Assembly: GCF_030384665.1 (NCBI RefSeq)
Contig: NC_083675.1
Location: 2,042,001 to 2,106,000 of the forward strand
Direction: 5' to 3'
Length of the DNA stretch: 64,000 nt
From: Lodderomyces elongisporus
Lineage: Eukaryota; Ascomycota; Pichiomycetes; Serinales; Debaryomycetaceae
Shown here: piece after piece, positions 61,947 to 64,000 of the stretch
How positions within the stretch are numbered: the stretch's first letter is position 1
Layout of the letters: each line of letters begins with the position of its first letter
The notes under the pieces: model-generated
What the model was told of the DNA's origin: nothing
Seen by the model: only the letters and a program-made list of their open reading frames with translations
The model's database searches: none
Position numbers and translations under genes: made by a program

Positions 61947-64000
61947 ATGAGAAAGCTCCGATCGACTAAAATGGGCAACAACAACAACAACAACAATACT
62001 AATCACGAGGATGAGCTACATGAAGCAAGCATTTTTGGTCTGAATCTGAATCTGAATCTGAATCTGAATCTAAACCCAGCCAACTCATTTAACCAAAAGG
62101 CAACAAGCTCGTCAATTGGCCTTGCCTCGACATATAATCGCTCATTTCAAAATCATACGTCACCACTGGAAATGGAAGGCTCCAATCAGAGTCATGGATC
62201 ACAGCTGCAACTGCAAAAGATTCAAAAGATTCAACAACCTCCATACCTACATCAACTAGACTATTTTACAAACAATCATTTTTCACGGTCATTCAATTCT
62301 TTGATTTTGGACGACAATCTTGAGCCAACGAAAAAGAAATCAATTAACAAATCTCCTCCATTCAATGTTAAAAAAGATCTCAACAACGAAACAATTGATT
62401 CCATCCTATCTTCGGACTCAAACATTGACAATGAGACGGACATCGATACTAGCGATATTGAAAACGTGGACGATGCAACATCAATTGAAGGCTCTACGAG
62501 GTTAAACATCACACCAAAAGATGTTAAGCGACTGCAAGGGATGTTGAGCAGGAGTGGACAGCCCAGTTTCATCAGCCACCGCCAACGACCCTCGTTTGAT
62601 GCTAACTCATCAACATCAACTATCAAATTGCACAACTCACAAAATTCCATCAAGAGATCTTCGAAATACTTGAATTTGTCTATTGAGTCGAGTCTACGAA
62701 CTATAACAGGTGGCAAAATACCAGATGAGATTGACGACATTGACCTAAATGAAATTGATGTGAAACAAATTATCGATTTTTCTTCACCAGTGACATCAAA
62801 TCATAGCAACCACAACAACAACAACAACAACAATAATAATAATAATAATAATAAAAATAATAATACAAATAATAGTAACAACAGCATAATCATTCCTTCG
62901 TCAACAAATGTAGGTCAATTTAAACGACCGCACAAGCTCATTAGTCAATCTCCTTCGCCTTCACCACATAAATACCAATCATCGCCTATTAGGCTACATT
63001 CTCCCTCGCATTTGGGCTCTATACGACGAGGACAAGACTCGAATGCATTCGATGATAGACAAGGTGTTGAAGATAATGTTGACGTCACAAACACACCAAG
63101 CAGAAGCGAGGAAACTCAAAGGATAAAGTCACGGATATTTGGTCAGGCCACCAAATTAAGAAAGACACATCAACCTATAGAAGTTTGTTCCTCGTTGCGT
63201 GGTAATAGAATCTTGCCTACTGTACCTGTGGAAGATGATGCTGAAATGGAGAGCCCGTCAAAGAATAGAAGACTGACTAGTTCAGCATCCTCGGCTTCTA
63301 ATAATAAAATTCGCAATAATTCTTATATATCGAATGCCAAAATACCACTAGTAGTCAATACAAATATTGGTGCATCAACAAACAACCCCAAATCAAACTT
63401 TGCAAATATTCACAGTTCAAAATTAGAAACATTATCAACCGGAAAGGAAAACAAAACTTGTTTCAATGAATTTCCAGGAAAAGAAAACCAAGGCTCTTAT
63501 CAATTCGCCAAACCACTTCAAACAGTATTTAACTCTTCCGGATTGATGAAAAAGAGTGCAGCTATTGATAACAAACATTCTGAACGGAAGTTACCACCCG
63601 AAACTCCAATGAAAAGAAATCCATTAACTATTCTAAATACCAATAGACCTAGTCACATGCAGTTTGAATTCAAAAAAGCAACAAAACATAATTTAGAAAA
63701 TGCTTTTGAGAGTGACCACTCGATTGAAGTGGGAAGAGATGCTCATTCATCTATTTACGATACCAGTGCTAACTCAACAATTCAGAATAATAGTTATTTC
63801 ACGATCATGCACTCTGCTTCTAAATCATCAGACACGCACGAAACGAATTCTCAAGACTTGAACATTCTCATTTCGTCGGATGTTGAACTTGATGAAGTAA
63901 TTCCGGAAACCCCAACAAAGCACTCTGCTGCAGCTCATCATTTGAACAACATAAGCCGTAGCTTGCCACCTTGTTCTTTACCTGCTAAGCAACAAGGCAA
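61947..64000 (+). CDS. SWE1: N-terminal part of Swe1-type (Wee1 family) kinase, cut by window edge
   Basis: The frame opens at the ATG at 61947 (preceded directly by TAG; a second in-frame ATG is at 61971) and stays open for 684 codons to the window end. What is visible is a long disordered region with Asn runs (about residues 10-17 and 290-310), Ser-rich stretches and many Ser/Thr-Pro sites, including PETPMKR and PETPTK motifs typical of Cdk phosphorylation sites. No kinase domain lies within the window. The Swe1 assignment rests mainly on position: C. albicans SWE1 neighbours SFU1, DBP3 and ERO1, as here. The long phosphorylated N terminus fits Swe1, which restrains Cdk1 by phosphorylating its tyrosine in the morphogenesis checkpoint. 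A (CTGAAT)5 repeat encodes Ser-Asn in this genetic code. Confidence 0.65.
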   Translation, partial: MRKLRSTKMGNNNNNNNTNHEDELHEASIFGLNLNLNLNLNLNPANSFNQKATSSSIGLASTYNRSFQNHTSPLEMEGSNQSHGSQLQLQKIQKIQQPPYLHQLDYFTNNHFSRSFNSLILDDNLEPTKKKSINKSPPFNVKKDLNNETIDSILSSDSNIDNETDIDTSDIENVDDATSIEGSTRLNITPKDVKRLQGMLSRSGQPSFISHRQRPSFDANSSTSTIKLHNSQNSIKRSSKYLNLSIESSLRTITGGKIPDEIDDIDLNEIDVKQIIDFSSPVTSNHSNHNNNNNNNNNNNNNKNNNTNNSNNSIIIPSSTNVGQFKRPHKLISQSPSPSPHKYQSSPIRLHSPSHLGSIRRGQDSNAFDDRQGVEDNVDVTNTPSRSEETQRIKSRIFGQATKLRKTHQPIEVCSSLRGNRILPTVPVEDDAEMESPSKNRRLTSSASSASNNKIRNNSYISNAKIPLVVNTNIGASTNNPKSNFANIHSSKLETLSTGKENKTCFNEFPGKENQGSYQFAKPLQTVFNSSGLMKKSAAIDNKHSERKLPPETPMKRNPLTILNTNRPSHMQFEFKKATKHNLENAFESDHSIEVGRDAHSSIYDTSANSTIQNNSYFTIMHSASKSSDTHETNSQDLNILISSDVELDEVIPETPTKHSAAAHHLNNISRSLPPCSLPAKQQG
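62040..62069 (+). repeat. Coding (CTGAAT)5 repeat in the SWE1-like gene
   Basis: Five tandem CTG-AAT codon pairs, in frame, at about residues 32-41 of the protein. Confidence 0.9.

Noticed and set aside
1..64000. Telomerase RNA template, CRISPR array, retrotransposon or LTR
   Set aside because: No Candida telomere-repeat complement of template length, no regularly spaced repeats with unique spacers, and no long terminal repeats or reverse transcriptase motifs were found.

Overview
The window is nuclear DNA of a budding yeast of the CTG-Ser clade. The gene set and order resemble Candida albicans chromosome 1, and the microsatellite-rich, wide spacers and Asn/Gln-rich proteins suggest the Lodderomyces elongisporus / Candida parapsilosis group; the exact species is inference. 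Two CTG codons fall where serine is expected by homology or in a paralogue (3507-3509 and 19111-19113), so CTG was probably read as Ser. No phage, plasmid, CRISPR or transposon structure was seen. Two genes carry short introns with GTAAGT or GTATGT donors and TACTAAC branch sites.

Layout. 1-8.3 kb: a CBS-domain protein cut by the left edge, a Vma12/Vph2 V-ATPase assembly factor, a spliced cis-prenyltransferase, a mitochondrial ribosomal protein (mL50 type) and a large rhomboid protease. 10.5-28.6 kb: a small GPI-anchored wall protein (PGA6-like), an ARG81-like zinc-cluster factor, two LYS14-family factors (LYS142, LYS143) flanking dihydroxyacetone kinase DAK2, and the heat-shock factor CTA8/HSF1. 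33.4-41.2 kb: alternative oxidase AOX2, osmosensor SHO1 and a spliced Dur3-type transporter. 43.3-64 kb: PAN2 deadenylase, two unrecognised proteins, ERO1, DBP3, the iron-responsive GATA factor SFU1 and the N-terminal half of SWE1, cut by the right edge. From memory, PGA6-ARG81-LYS142-DAK2-LYS143-CTA8-AOX2-SHO1 and ERO1-DBP3-SFU1-SWE1 are two separate syntenic blocks of C. albicans chromosome 1.

The genes are functionally mixed and do not form one pathway. Themes that can be read are nutrient and stress control (ARG81, two LYS14-type factors, SFU1, CTA8, SHO1, a putative urea transporter with paired GATA sites upstream), mitochondrial function (AOX2, mL50), secretory-pathway work (ERO1, cis-prenyltransferase, Vma12, rhomboid, GPI protein) and RNA work (PAN2, DBP3).

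About 45% of the window lacks recognisable genes. The largest gaps are 28610-33448, 34625-37493, 59166-61946 and 8253-10541. They are A/T rich, full of homopolymers and microsatellites, and contain recurrent poly(C)/poly(G) tracts. I found no convincing undescribed multi-gene system. The best leads are an ATG-less open frame upstream of CTA8, a perfect 38-bp palindrome just 3' of AOX2, GATA-site clusters upstream of SFU1 and the transporter, an altered catalytic motif in the cis-prenyltransferase, and the unusual rhomboid.
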